Below, one piece after another: positions 38,601-46,287 of a stretch of 64,000 nt of DNA. Source of the DNA: Pseudomonas graminis. Its GTDB lineage: Bacteria; Pseudomonadota; Gammaproteobacteria; Pseudomonadales; Pseudomonadaceae. The notes below the pieces were generated by a model. It made no database searches and was not told the origin of the DNA. It was given only the letters and a program-made list of their open reading frames with translations. Location: contig NZ_FOHW01000001.1 in NCBI RefSeq assembly GCF_900111735.1, forward strand, positions 237,312 to 301,311. The letters are read 5' to 3'. The position numbers and the translations under genes are program-made. Position 1 is the first letter of the stretch. Each line of letters opens with the position of its first letter.

Positions 38601-38660
38601 ATGTTAATGGGTGATCCGTGCCGAAGCGCTCGCTTTGGTGTGGATCACTCCCATCAACAT
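38601..38660. repeat. 60-nt near-perfect hairpin between convergent genes
   Basis: Arms beginning ATGTTAATGGG and ending CCCATCAACAT pair over about 17 bp, and an inner GCCGAAGCG/CGCTTTGGT stem extends the structure. It lies between the stops of the FdhA-like and ankyrin genes. It has no T-run and does not fit the integron attC box order. It may end both transcripts or be a REP-type repeat. Confidence 0.55.
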
Positions 38661-38679
38661 GGCAGCTTCAAGGCTCCTC

Positions 38680-39642
38680 TCACAGTATCGACCTTTCCCA
38701 ATCAGCGGCTTCGCCCCAACCGCGCCGCTTCTTTGTATCAATGCGCCAGATATCACCTTTGCGGGTCAGGCCGAACAGCACCTCATACCGCAGCCTCGTA
38801 CTGGGCGCCTGCCGCGTAATGATCACCGCCCGGCGAGCCTCACGCTCGACACTCACCAGTGCATCTTTGGGCGAATACTCCGGTGGAAACCCGAAGCTGC
38901 CGAGGCTCCCGTAAATACGGGGCTTGGACGTACAAAAACGCTCGATTATTTGATTCTGCGCCGCCTGAATAACCGACCAGGCAAGCTCGCCATCATCGAT
39001 GCGTTGCTTTTGGCTGTAGCAGTCGGTTTCCCAGGCATACATGGCCAGGATGAAGCCACGCAGGACGCTTGCAGGGTTGCTGTCATCAACATCTGACCCG
39101 TCCGCTGCCACGGCGGGCCAAGGCATCGAATACTCATCAGGCGGGACAGGCGCCAGCGCACCGTGCTGCTGCAACAGCGCCACGATTTCCGCGTGGTTTC
39201 GCGCATCAGCCATCGACAGCGCATTGTGGCCGTTGCCGGTTTGTAAATGCACATCGGCCCCGGCCGCCAGCAAGGCAGCCACGACACCAGCGTGCCCCTC
39301 ACGGGCGGAGAGCATCAAAGGCGTCTGTTGATAGGTGTGGGCTGTCAGATCGACGGACGCCTGAGCCACCAGTAACGCGTCCACTGCGTGAAGATCACCT
39401 CTGTCGGCGGCCCAGCCGAGGGCCGTGAACCCGAGGGTCTTATCGGCCTTGTCCAGGCTCGCGCCTCGGGCGATCAACAGGTTGAGGGTGTGTACATGGC
39501 CGGCAATGGCCGCTTCGATCAATGCCGTACGACCGGGCATCTTGTCGATAAAATCGATATCGGCGCCACCGTCCAGCAGGCTCAGCAACGTCTCGTTCTG
39601 GCCTCGGGCGGCCGCCTTTAACAGTTTCTTGCTCAAGGGCAT
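38680..39642 (-). CDS. Ankyrin-repeat protein with NTF2-like C-terminal domain
   Basis: A 320-residue protein without signal peptide. Residues about 1-165 form four to five ankyrin repeats (for example GRTALIEAAIAGHVHTLNLL and TPLMLSAREGHAGVVAALLA). From about 190 on, VLRGFILAMYAWETDCYSQK and the following WSVIQAAQNQIIERF suggest an NTF2-like fold of the type found in immunity proteins. The combination may be a toxin-neutralising protein, but no toxin gene is adjacent. The small DUF6891-like gene and a kinase gene lie upstream on the same strand. Confidence 0.78.
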   Translation of the reverse strand: MPLSKKLLKAAARGQNETLLSLLDGGADIDFIDKMPGRTALIEAAIAGHVHTLNLLIARGASLDKADKTLGFTALGWAADRGDLHAVDALLVAQASVDLTAHTYQQTPLMLSAREGHAGVVAALLAAGADVHLQTGNGHNALSMADARNHAEIVALLQQHGALAPVPPDEYSMPWPAVAADGSDVDDSNPASVLRGFILAMYAWETDCYSQKQRIDDGELAWSVIQAAQNQIIERFCTSKPRIYGSLGSFGFPPEYSPKDALVSVEREARRAVIITRQAPSTRLRYEVLFGLTRKGDIWRIDTKKRRGWGEAADWERSIL

Positions 39643-39662
39643 CTCCTGATATTGATCGCCGT

Positions 39663-40226
39663 TCAGTCGCGGGGCGCTCTGCGCTGCCAGTTGAAGTTGT
39701 GAATTTCCACACGCTGCTCGACGGTTTCATTCCAGAAGACTTCAAAGCCAGCGGCTTTCAACACGCTGCACAACCGGTGCCCTACCTTGAGACTCTGTGC
39801 AGGATCATCATCGATTGCGCCAAAAGCGATGAGCAGGGCTTCTCCCTCTACAGCGCGTTCCACGTCTTGTCCGTGATAAAAACAAAAACCGTGGTAATGC
39901 TCGTTCGGCGCTTGGTGAATCGCTTCGGCCACCTCCGTGAATCCGTCCGACAAGGTATAACCCGCATTGGACAGGGCACAGATCCCCTCTTCATGGAGAT
40001 CGTAGAACACTGCATCGAGCCGCTCGCAGGCAGTCACCTCTGGCCAGTCACGCTCTGCGTCGAGCTTGCGTTGCCACTCTGGCAGGATCAACGCCTTCAG
40101 CGCTGGTACATCACAGTCATCGTCAATGATGTCATCGACCATCTCATCCATCTCTTCAGGCGTGTAGAAGCCCGACCACACCCACGTCCGTATGCTGTCC
40201 GCCACGTATTCATTGCTGTCGGCCAT
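39663..40226 (-). CDS. Uncharacterised acidic protein (DUF6891-like)
   Basis: A 187-residue acidic cytosolic protein. IRTWVWSGFYTPEEMDEMVD followed by DVPALKALILPEWQRKLDAE, and GFCFYHGQDVERAV, fit my recollection of the DUF6891 family, which has no known function. The start is the ATG of MADSNEY, preceded by GCGAGG. It lies between the thymidylate-kinase-like gene (24 bp upstream) and the ankyrin gene (20 bp downstream), so the three are likely one operon. Confidence 0.65.
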   Translation of the reverse strand: MADSNEYVADSIRTWVWSGFYTPEEMDEMVDDIIDDDCDVPALKALILPEWQRKLDAERDWPEVTACERLDAVFYDLHEEGICALSNAGYTLSDGFTEVAEAIHQAPNEHYHGFCFYHGQDVERAVEGEALLIAFGAIDDDPAQSLKVGHRLCSVLKAAGFEVFWNETVEQRVEIHNFNWQRRAPRD

Positions 40227-40250
40227 TGGCACCTCGCCTTCGTTAAACAA

Positions 40251-40907
40251 TCAATAGAGATCCAAGCTTCCCCCCTCGGGGCAGCGAAAGCCTCTAGTGG
40301 CTTGCGCGTTGCATACCTCGGAAACCACCTGCACCGTCGCGTCTTCCAGCCGCCCTTCATTGCGACACAAAACCCACCCGTTAGCTGAAACCGCCCGCTC
40401 GAACGCCTCGGTACAAGCGGCGTGTTCTTCCAGCGTATGCACCACCGTACTGCTCAAGCCACGCCGGCGTGCCGCTGCCCGCCCCCATGAAATTTCGGCC
40501 GCAGTGACAACCCCGACATGGAGGTCCGGCACGCGCACGTTCCTGTCAATGTTCAACTGCAGGATCTCGGCAAACGGGACGAGCCGGCGAAACGCGGCGT
40601 CCGACGGGTACCAGCGATCGATCAGGATGATGCTGTCGGCGGGCTGCTTGGTCAGGACGTGCCGGGAGATCCAGGCACGGCTGTCGGCGAGGCGCTCACA
40701 CACCTCAAACTCCAGATCGCGGTTGGGATGCCTGGCGAGTTGGTTGACGAGGGCCATTATTTCACCCCGGTGGGGATCACTTTTGCTCTCGCTTAGCCGG
40801 ATCACCTTCTTGCCATCGGCCCTCAGCGATTTCGTGACGGCCTCCAGCAGCGTGGTTTTCCCGACGCCCTTGGGCCCATCCAGAGATACAAAAAGCGCAG
40901 GGTTCAT
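40251..40907 (-). CDS. Thymidylate-kinase-like P-loop kinase
   Basis: A 218-residue P-loop protein. The N-terminus FVSLDGPKGVGKTTLLEAV is a Walker A typical of dTMP kinase-like enzymes, and the DR(Y/W) motif appears as LIDRWYPSDAAF. It is too divergent to be the housekeeping Tmk, and its substrate may be another nucleotide or small molecule. First gene of a probable three-gene operon with the DUF6891-like and ankyrin proteins. Confidence 0.75.
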   Translation of the reverse strand: MNPALFVSLDGPKGVGKTTLLEAVTKSLRADGKKVIRLSESKSDPHRGEIMALVNQLARHPNRDLEFEVCERLADSRAWISRHVLTKQPADSIILIDRWYPSDAAFRRLVPFAEILQLNIDRNVRVPDLHVGVVTAAEISWGRAAARRRGLSSTVVHTLEEHAACTEAFERAVSANGWVLCRNEGRLEDATVQVVSEVCNAQATRGFRCPEGGSLDLY

Positions 40908-40960
40908 GCTTCACACAACAATTCGATAGACAGCCTTGTTTGCCCTGCCCGCTCAGGCGC

Positions 40961-41509
40961 TCAGGCGGCGCTCAGGGCTTCGTCGATGGCCGCAATCAGG
41001 CGTGGATCGTCGGCGGTCACATCTGGCGCAAAGCGACCAATCACCTTGCCGTCTCGCCCGATCAGGAATTTCTCGAAATTCCACAGCACGTCAGTGCCCG
41101 CGCCGCTTTCGATGCCGTAGCCCTTGAGGCGTTCACGGAACGGTCCGTCGCCTGTGGCAGCGGGCTGGGCGGCAGTCAGTTCGCGGTAGAGCGCGTGGGT
41201 GTCGTCGCCGGCGACCGAGATTTTCGAGAACAGCGGGAAGTGCACGTCATAGGTGGTCGAGCAAAACGACTGGATGTCACTGTCGCTGCCCGGCTCCTGC
41301 TCTTTGAAGTTATTGGCCGGAAAGCCCAGCACTTCAAGTCCGGCTTCCTTCTTGCCCTGGTAAAGGCTTTCAAGCCCTTCGTATTGCGGCGTCAGCCCGC
41401 ATTTGGAGGCCACGTTCACCACCAGCAGCACTTTGCCCTTGTACTGGCCCAGGCTGGTTGGCGTGCCATCGATTTGCTTGAGGGGAATGTCGTACAGAGA
41501 ATCGGTCAT
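40961..41509 (-). CDS. Glutathione peroxidase (Cys type)
   Basis: Thiol peroxidase of 182 residues that reduces hydroperoxides, probably with thioredoxin or glutathione. The peroxidatic Cys lies in VNVASKCGLTPQYEGL, the Gln/Trp partners in GFPANNFKEQEPGSD and WNFEKFLIGRDG. The start is the Met of MTDSLYDIPL, preceded by AAAAAAGGAG. It stands alone, with about 300 bp of noncoding DNA to the right. Confidence 0.92.
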   Translation of the reverse strand: MTDSLYDIPLKQIDGTPTSLGQYKGKVLLVVNVASKCGLTPQYEGLESLYQGKKEAGLEVLGFPANNFKEQEPGSDSDIQSFCSTTYDVHFPLFSKISVAGDDTHALYRELTAAQPAATGDGPFRERLKGYGIESGAGTDVLWNFEKFLIGRDGKVIGRFAPDVTADDPRLIAAIDEALSAA

Positions 41510-41809
41510 GTGTGGCTCCTTTTTTACCGGGTTGGCTATCGCCGGGATGAGGTGTCTGTGATGGACCATCAGTGGGCGGACTGCAGGGACACCTTAAAGC
41601 ATGCGGCCAATGATTCAGTCATGATTTCCGCTTTAGTCCCAAGGCAGTGGCACCCCAGGGATGATCACAGTGCGACCCTTACCCTTTTTTGATTACGCGC
41701 AGAAGACCGTTCGGCGTCCAGGCAAGATTCTTCGATCAACGGTACGAACCTATATGAGAAGATGGCAGTCTGACATCACAATCACTTTTCTGGCCCAGTG
41801 AGGCCTGAC
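41510..41809. other. Divergent intergenic region
   Basis: About 300 bp between glutathione peroxidase and a GGDEF-EAL gene. It should hold both promoters. I see no hairpin, RNA gene or ORF of note. Confidence 0.5.
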
Positions 41810-43393
41810 ATGAATGACCTGCACCGCCGCAACCCTTGTCGCCTGCCTGTACTGCTGATAATCACGCTGTCCACCGTGATTGGACTTTCCATCGTGTGGG
41901 AATTCAGGCTCGAAGCCTGGGTGATGCACTGGCTCGCCCTGCCCTATGACGCGGACTTTGAAGACGCCGAAAGATGGCGGTTCGTCATGACCGTCACGGG
42001 ATTTTCGCTTATTTCGCTGATCATCCCCACCATTCTTCTCAAACGTCTGATCGCCAACACGCGATTGAGCTACCGTCGACTGAAGCAGGCTCAGGCGCAG
42101 ACTGAATCCCTGGCCACTTATGACTCGCTGAGCGGTTTGATCAACCGACGCATTTTGATGGAAATGATTAGAAACCAGTTGGGCTTGAGGCGTCCAGCAG
42201 CGGTCATGCTGATCGATCTGGACCACTTCAAGGCAGTCAATGATCAGCACGGCCACGCCGCCGGCGACATTGTGCTGGTGGAGATCGCGCGCAGGCTCGA
42301 GGCCATTGCCGACGACAACGGAGGCATTGCGGCGCGTCTGGGTGGTGATGAGTTTTGCCTGCTGTTCCTCAATTTCAAACACCAGACCGAGCTGTGCCAG
42401 ATCGCCGAGGCGGCAGTGTTTCAGCTCAGTGCGCCATTGTCCGGCGCCGTCGAGCCTTCGGCGTTGGGCGCCACCATTGGCATCGCACGGTCATGGACAG
42501 ACGCTCAAGATGCTTCGGCATTGCTGCACTGTGCCGACACCGCAATGTACCGGGGCAAGGAAGACGGGCGTTCGACCTACAATTTTTATGACAAGGACTA
42601 CGAAAAGCAACGCCGGGCCCAGGCCGACCTTGAACTGGCACTGAAACGGGCGGTTGAAGCAGACGAAATCGTGCCCTACTTTCAGCCGATCGTGGCGCTG
42701 CCTTCTCAGGAGGTTGTGGGCTTCGAAGTCCTCGCACGCTGGCTCAGGCCCGACGGCAGCACCGCGACGCCGGCGGACTTTATTCCGGTGCTTGGGCGCC
42801 TGGGATTGATCCCCGCCATGACCCGGTCGCTGATCAAGCAGGCCTGTCGTGCCGCCAATCGCTGGGACGATCGCCTGCGCTTGTCCATGAACGTCAGCGC
42901 CGGCATGGTGACCGACGTGCTGTTTCCCGATCAGTTGCTGGAGCAACTGCGGCAAGAGCAATTCGCGTTTCATCGCTTCGAAGTTGAAATCACCGAGGAG
43001 GCCCTCGTCGGCAATCTGGACGTGGCGCGGCAAAACCTGAGGAAATTGCACGAGCACGGCATCACGGTGGCGCTGGATGACTTCGGCATCGGTTACTCAA
43101 GCCTGTATCACCTGACCCGCCTGTCCATCGACAAGATCAAAATAGACCGGTCGTTCTTTGAGCCGGGACAGACCGATCACCTGCCCATGGTCGAGGCGAT
43201 TCTGGGCATGGCGCGCAGCCTGAAGATGCAAGTGACGGCTGAAGGCGTCGAGGAATGTCACCTGCCCCATCTCCCGTCCTGGCTGGCCAACAGTGGATGC
43301 AATTACGCCCAGGGCTACCTGTATGGCCGTCCGAAGCCGGCGTCCAGCCTGTTCTGCTACACCCATTCGTCGTTTGCGCAGCAGGCAGGCTGA
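41810..43393 (+). CDS. Membrane-bound GGDEF-EAL protein
   Basis: Inner-membrane c-di-GMP enzyme of 527 residues with two N-terminal membrane helices (VLLIITLSTVIGLSIVWEF, and FVMTVTGFSLISLIIPTILL). The GGDEF domain follows (RLGGDEFCLLF, intact), then an EAL domain whose signature reads EVLARW. Other EAL residues are kept: EVEITEEAL, DDFGIGYSSLYHL, IKIDRSFF and AEGVEE. A bifunctional enzyme or a phosphodiesterase is possible. I prefer the ATG at 41810 to the GTG four codons upstream. Confidence 0.88.
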   Translation: MNDLHRRNPCRLPVLLIITLSTVIGLSIVWEFRLEAWVMHWLALPYDADFEDAERWRFVMTVTGFSLISLIIPTILLKRLIANTRLSYRRLKQAQAQTESLATYDSLSGLINRRILMEMIRNQLGLRRPAAVMLIDLDHFKAVNDQHGHAAGDIVLVEIARRLEAIADDNGGIAARLGGDEFCLLFLNFKHQTELCQIAEAAVFQLSAPLSGAVEPSALGATIGIARSWTDAQDASALLHCADTAMYRGKEDGRSTYNFYDKDYEKQRRAQADLELALKRAVEADEIVPYFQPIVALPSQEVVGFEVLARWLRPDGSTATPADFIPVLGRLGLIPAMTRSLIKQACRAANRWDDRLRLSMNVSAGMVTDVLFPDQLLEQLRQEQFAFHRFEVEITEEALVGNLDVARQNLRKLHEHGITVALDDFGIGYSSLYHLTRLSIDKIKIDRSFFEPGQTDHLPMVEAILGMARSLKMQVTAEGVEECHLPHLPSWLANSGCNYAQGYLYGRPKPASSLFCYTHSSFAQQAG

Positions 43394-43595
43394 TGGTTCG
43401 CGGGCCGTGGCGCTGCGAACATTGTTCGGCGCCTGCTTCACGGCCTTCGCGAGGCTGTCATGGCGGGTCAGCCATCGCGGTATGAAATGCACTGAACGCT
43501 GAACCCGGCGCTGACTCCAAAGCTTGCCCCCACACTCACGACCAACGTGTTGCGTCGGCGGGCACTCGAATCATCTGCCAGATCAAGGAATTGCC

Positions 43596-43757
43596 ATGAC
43601 CGATCCACGTAACGTCGCCCACGACAAAAAAGTGCAGCAAGAGAAGAAGAACCACGGCGAAGAAGTCGCGCCGGATGCCGTGCACGCGCCGCAGCCAGGC
43701 ATGAAGCCTGCGCTCAAGCACGACGATGATGCGACCGAGCAAGACGAACAGGCGTGA
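43596..43757 (+). CDS. Small hydrophilic protein
   Basis: A 53-residue, highly charged protein (MTDPRNVAHDKKVQQEKKNH at the start, and an acidic C-terminus). AAGGA lies 7 bp before the ATG. No family or function recognised; likely intrinsically disordered. It precedes a hairpin at 43792-43820. Confidence 0.55.
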   Translation: MTDPRNVAHDKKVQQEKKNHGEEVAPDAVHAPQPGMKPALKHDDDATEQDEQA

Positions 43758-43791
43758 ATCAGGCGTTGAAACAGGCTTGAGATCGCGGTTT

Positions 43792-43820
43792 AGCGGCGCT
43801 GACTGACGTCAGCAGCCGCT
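43792..43820. terminator. Hairpin between small protein gene and azomycin-like operon
   Basis: AGCGGC-CTGAC pairs with GTCAG-GCCGCT across a 4-nt loop with small internal mismatches. No T-run follows, so termination strength is doubtful. It lies between two convergent units and may serve both. Confidence 0.45.
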
Positions 43821-43870
43821 CTATCCACAGCTATGACACCCGCACGACCGTGCAGGGTTTCCCCTGACAT

Positions 43871-44110
43871 TCACGTCAATTTACGGCACACCAGCCCACC
43901 GCATGCAGGCCCGCCCAGTTGCTCGCCCGTTTCCAGACTGAACACCGAGAAATGCAGCGGACAGGTGATGGTCCGCCGGCTGTGATTGACGGTACCGTGC
44001 TCCAGCCAGCCCTCACGGTGCGGGCACAGACTCGGCACTTCGTATCGGTCCTGCCCGGCCTGAATCACGAAGGTTGCGGGCCTGAGTGCTACGTCACCTT
44101 CATCAAGCAT
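43871..44110 (-). CDS. Rieske [2Fe-2S] ferredoxin of the azomycin-like operon
   Basis: A 79-residue soluble Rieske protein. The cluster ligands are clear: Cys29-x-His31 in SLCPHREGW and Cys50-x2-His53 in ITCPLHFSVF. The ATG at 44110 overlaps the stop of the upstream diiron oxidase gene by 8 bp, so the two are translationally coupled. I infer that it supplies electrons to that oxidase, which needs reductant for repeated N-oxygenation. A longer frame adding five residues upstream lacks a ribosome site. Confidence 0.88.
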   Translation of the reverse strand: MLDEGDVALRPATFVIQAGQDRYEVPSLCPHREGWLEHGTVNHSRRTITCPLHFSVFSLETGEQLGGPACGGLVCRKLT

Positions 44111-44948
44111 GGGCGACCCCCTCACCGACCTTGCTCCCTTGAGCCTTATACACCGCCTGATCGAATGCGTGGTTGGTGATCAACCGCCCCATGCAGATTC
44201 CCTTCCACGCGTTGGCGTGATTCAACTGCCGGTCATTGTCCATCGCCTTCAGCAGCCGTTGACCTTCCAGCGCGTGGAAGACGTCAATGTGCACGTGTTC
44301 GCTGTAATAGGTGTGGGCTTTTATCCCGAGCCTGTCGCACAGCGTCGTATAGCAACCGAAGAAAAACGGCACCACGGTCTCGAAGTAGGTGATCACTCCC
44401 GCGAAATACGACGGATCATGGGCGCGCATGGTCAACCAGCAGAACATGTTGGGAAACGAGCAGCCGGCCTCGGCGTTCGCCTGGATATTGCTTTCCAGAT
44501 CCGTCGGCATGCCCAGTTCATCCAGCAGCACCTTATAGAGCGTGGTGTGCGAACGCCTGATGTTCCCCGAACCGAACTCGTCGATCATCATCCGCAGCAT
44601 GGGCATCTGGGCTTCAAGGCTCAGACGCGGCATGAGGTGATAAAACACTTGGGCTTCGGTAAGGCCGTCGAGGGCGAACTCCTGCACGAGGATCTTGAAT
44701 TCGTCCAGGGTCATGTGTTCGGCCACGTAGCGCGCCGTCTCGGGTTCCTCTGCCTTGTCCTGCTCTACCAGCGCCGCGAGCATGGCGCGTAATTCGTTCA
44801 GGTCGGTGGGCTGATGCTCGGTCATGCTGTCGCGGATCGCCGCGTCAAGCCATTGCTGCTCGAAGTGCAGCAGCTCGGCGGGGATCGGCTGAAGCTGTTC
44901 GATGAGCGCCCGGTTGGCGCGAAACAGCGATTTGTGGGAAGCGATCAT
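44103..44948 (-). CDS. rohS: Haem-oxygenase-like diiron N-oxygenase (RohS-like)
   Basis: A 281-residue member of the Iron_redox_enzyme/haem-oxygenase-like diiron oxidase family. Candidate metal ligands are all present: Glu124 in MIDEFGSGN, His134 in RRSHTTLY, Glu190 in TYFETVVPF, and the His218-x3-Asp222-x2-His225 signature in SEHVHIDVFH. In the described azomycin pathway the enzyme of this family (RohS) oxidises the amino group of 2-aminoimidazole to a nitro group. It overlaps the aldolase gene by 4 bp and the Rieske gene by 8 bp. The family is certain; the substrate is inferred from the gene set. Confidence 0.85.
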   Translation of the reverse strand: MIASHKSLFRANRALIEQLQPIPAELLHFEQQWLDAAIRDSMTEHQPTDLNELRAMLAALVEQDKAEEPETARYVAEHMTLDEFKILVQEFALDGLTEAQVFYHLMPRLSLEAQMPMLRMMIDEFGSGNIRRSHTTLYKVLLDELGMPTDLESNIQANAEAGCSFPNMFCWLTMRAHDPSYFAGVITYFETVVPFFFGCYTTLCDRLGIKAHTYYSEHVHIDVFHALEGQRLLKAMDNDRQLNHANAWKGICMGRLITNHAFDQAVYKAQGSKVGEGVAHA

Positions 44949-45790
44949 CTGGCGTACTCCCGACTGAAGTGCTCAAGTGCGGCGTGCTCGTGTGCGCCCT
45001 GCTCCTGAGTCGTAAGCGACGAGCGCAAGACACCGCGGGCCGCCAGTTCGCGCTTTACGTGTGCGTACCAGTCATCCTCGTCCAGGCAGAATGTTTCATT
45101 CAGCCGGGCCACGATGGCCGCGACTTCAGGCTGCGGCCCCAGGCAGGCCACCCGGCACAGGGCCGGTTCGAGGTTGGCCAGGGAGACAATGTTTCCATCG
45201 CTGAGCAGTTCGCCGGCCAGGTCGTGTTCCCAGCCGATGAAGTAGTCCACGCCCTCCTGCCGAATCCGCGCGATCTGCGCCTGGGTGCGCGCCTGGCTCG
45301 GCGAGTCCTTGAGGCCTGTTACGCGCTCCAGCCGTGCAATCTCCAGCAACGTGTCGAAGCTCTTTTCGTTACCCGACAGCGCCGACTCGTTGTAGATCAG
45401 CAGGTCCAGCGGCGCGCGGCTGTGAATGGCCTGGTAGTGGGCCAGAATGTGCTCCTGACTGATGCCTTCGGCAAAGGGTGACGTCACGATGATTTCCCTG
45501 GCGCCAAGCTCCCCCGCGAGTTCGGCCCGTTCAATCACCTCCTCAGTGGTGGGAAGCTCGATACCGACCACTACGCGGTGGGTGTGACCGGCAAACTCCA
45601 GGGTGTACCTGAGCATGTCGGTCCACTGCGCAACCGAAAGATTCCAGCCTTCGCCGGAGGTCAGACACGGGATAAATCCGTCAACCAGCGGCCCGCAGGC
45701 ACGGACGAGCTGCTGCACGCTGTGACGGCAGACGTTCGCGTGTGCGTCGAGCGGCGTCACCAGCGGGACCAGCACCTGACGTTTAGACAT
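44945..45790 (-). CDS. rohR: DapA-superfamily aldolase (RohR-like)
   Basis: Class I, Schiff-base aldolase of the dihydrodipicolinate synthase/NAL superfamily, 281 residues. The catalytic Lys161 lies in TGLKDSPS, Tyr133 in LLIYNES, and the substrate-carboxylate loop is replaced by CLTSGEGW. In azomycin biosynthesis the counterpart cleaves 4-hydroxy-2-ketoarginine to pyruvate and guanidinoacetaldehyde. It overlaps the genes on both sides by 4-8 bp, deep within one operon. A role in lysine biosynthesis is unlikely in this setting. Confidence 0.85.
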   Translation of the reverse strand: MSKRQVLVPLVTPLDAHANVCRHSVQQLVRACGPLVDGFIPCLTSGEGWNLSVAQWTDMLRYTLEFAGHTHRVVVGIELPTTEEVIERAELAGELGAREIIVTSPFAEGISQEHILAHYQAIHSRAPLDLLIYNESALSGNEKSFDTLLEIARLERVTGLKDSPSQARTQAQIARIRQEGVDYFIGWEHDLAGELLSDGNIVSLANLEPALCRVACLGPQPEVAAIVARLNETFCLDEDDWYAHVKRELAARGVLRSSLTTQEQGAHEHAALEHFSREYAR

Positions 45791-46277
45791 GCCGGTAATC
45801 CTCCTCGGTAATGATCAGCTCAAGGGACGCGCGATACAGCCGATGCAAACCCTCCGGAAACGTATGGCCAGTGTGCTCTGCCTCGAATGAAGCCAGGTGC
45901 GGTTTCAGCGCCGGGCAGTTCTGGTAATCGCGGTCATGGGTGTAAAACAGGCAATTGGCCTCAAGGACCTGCGCCGCTTGCAGGCGCTTTTCGGCAGACA
46001 GCCCGGACAAGGCCGCACTGTTGGCCGCCCGGGTCAGCGCCGCGTTGCTATACCCTGCTCGCTGGATGTTCATGTCGGAATGCAGCACATCCATGAACGG
46101 GTAGTAAACGTCCTGAAGCTCGCGGGCTTTCTTCCAGATGATTGCATCGCAGACGCCAATCTGGCTGAAGCTCATGCGCACTTCGCTGTGATATCGCTGG
46201 GTGAAGAACGCCAGCGAGCTGTCGCGAATGCCTTGGTTTTGATGGTGCATGCCCATGAACACGGTCGCATCGATCAT
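45783..46277 (-). CDS. rohQ: DUF6190-like protein of the azomycin-like operon (RohQ position)
   Basis: A 164-residue soluble protein beginning MIDATVFMGMHHQNQGIRDS, with MSFSQIGVCDAIIW and QDVYYPFMDVLHSDMNIQRA. This agrees with what I remember of DUF6190 proteins from actinomycetes; the N-terminal IDA suggests a PIN-like fold, but not with confidence. The start at 46277 follows AAGGAGG by 5 bp. In the azomycin gene set the remaining step is cyclisation and dehydration of guanidinoacetaldehyde to 2-aminoimidazole, assigned to RohQ. The link here rests on position, not on motifs. Confidence 0.65.
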   Translation of the reverse strand: MIDATVFMGMHHQNQGIRDSSLAFFTQRYHSEVRMSFSQIGVCDAIIWKKARELQDVYYPFMDVLHSDMNIQRAGYSNAALTRAANSAALSGLSAEKRLQAAQVLEANCLFYTHDRDYQNCPALKPHLASFEAEHTGHTFPEGLHRLYRASLELIITEEDYRHV

Positions 46278-46287
46278 CGGCGCCTCC

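Noticed and set aside
38601..38660. Integron attC site
   Set aside because: The outer boxes read GTTA...CAAC in the wrong order for RYYYAAC...GTTRRRY and no integrase or cassette is adjacent.
43524..43595. Longer N-terminus of the small hydrophilic protein
   Set aside because: The extension has unrelated composition, and a good ribosome site lies directly before the ATG at 43596.
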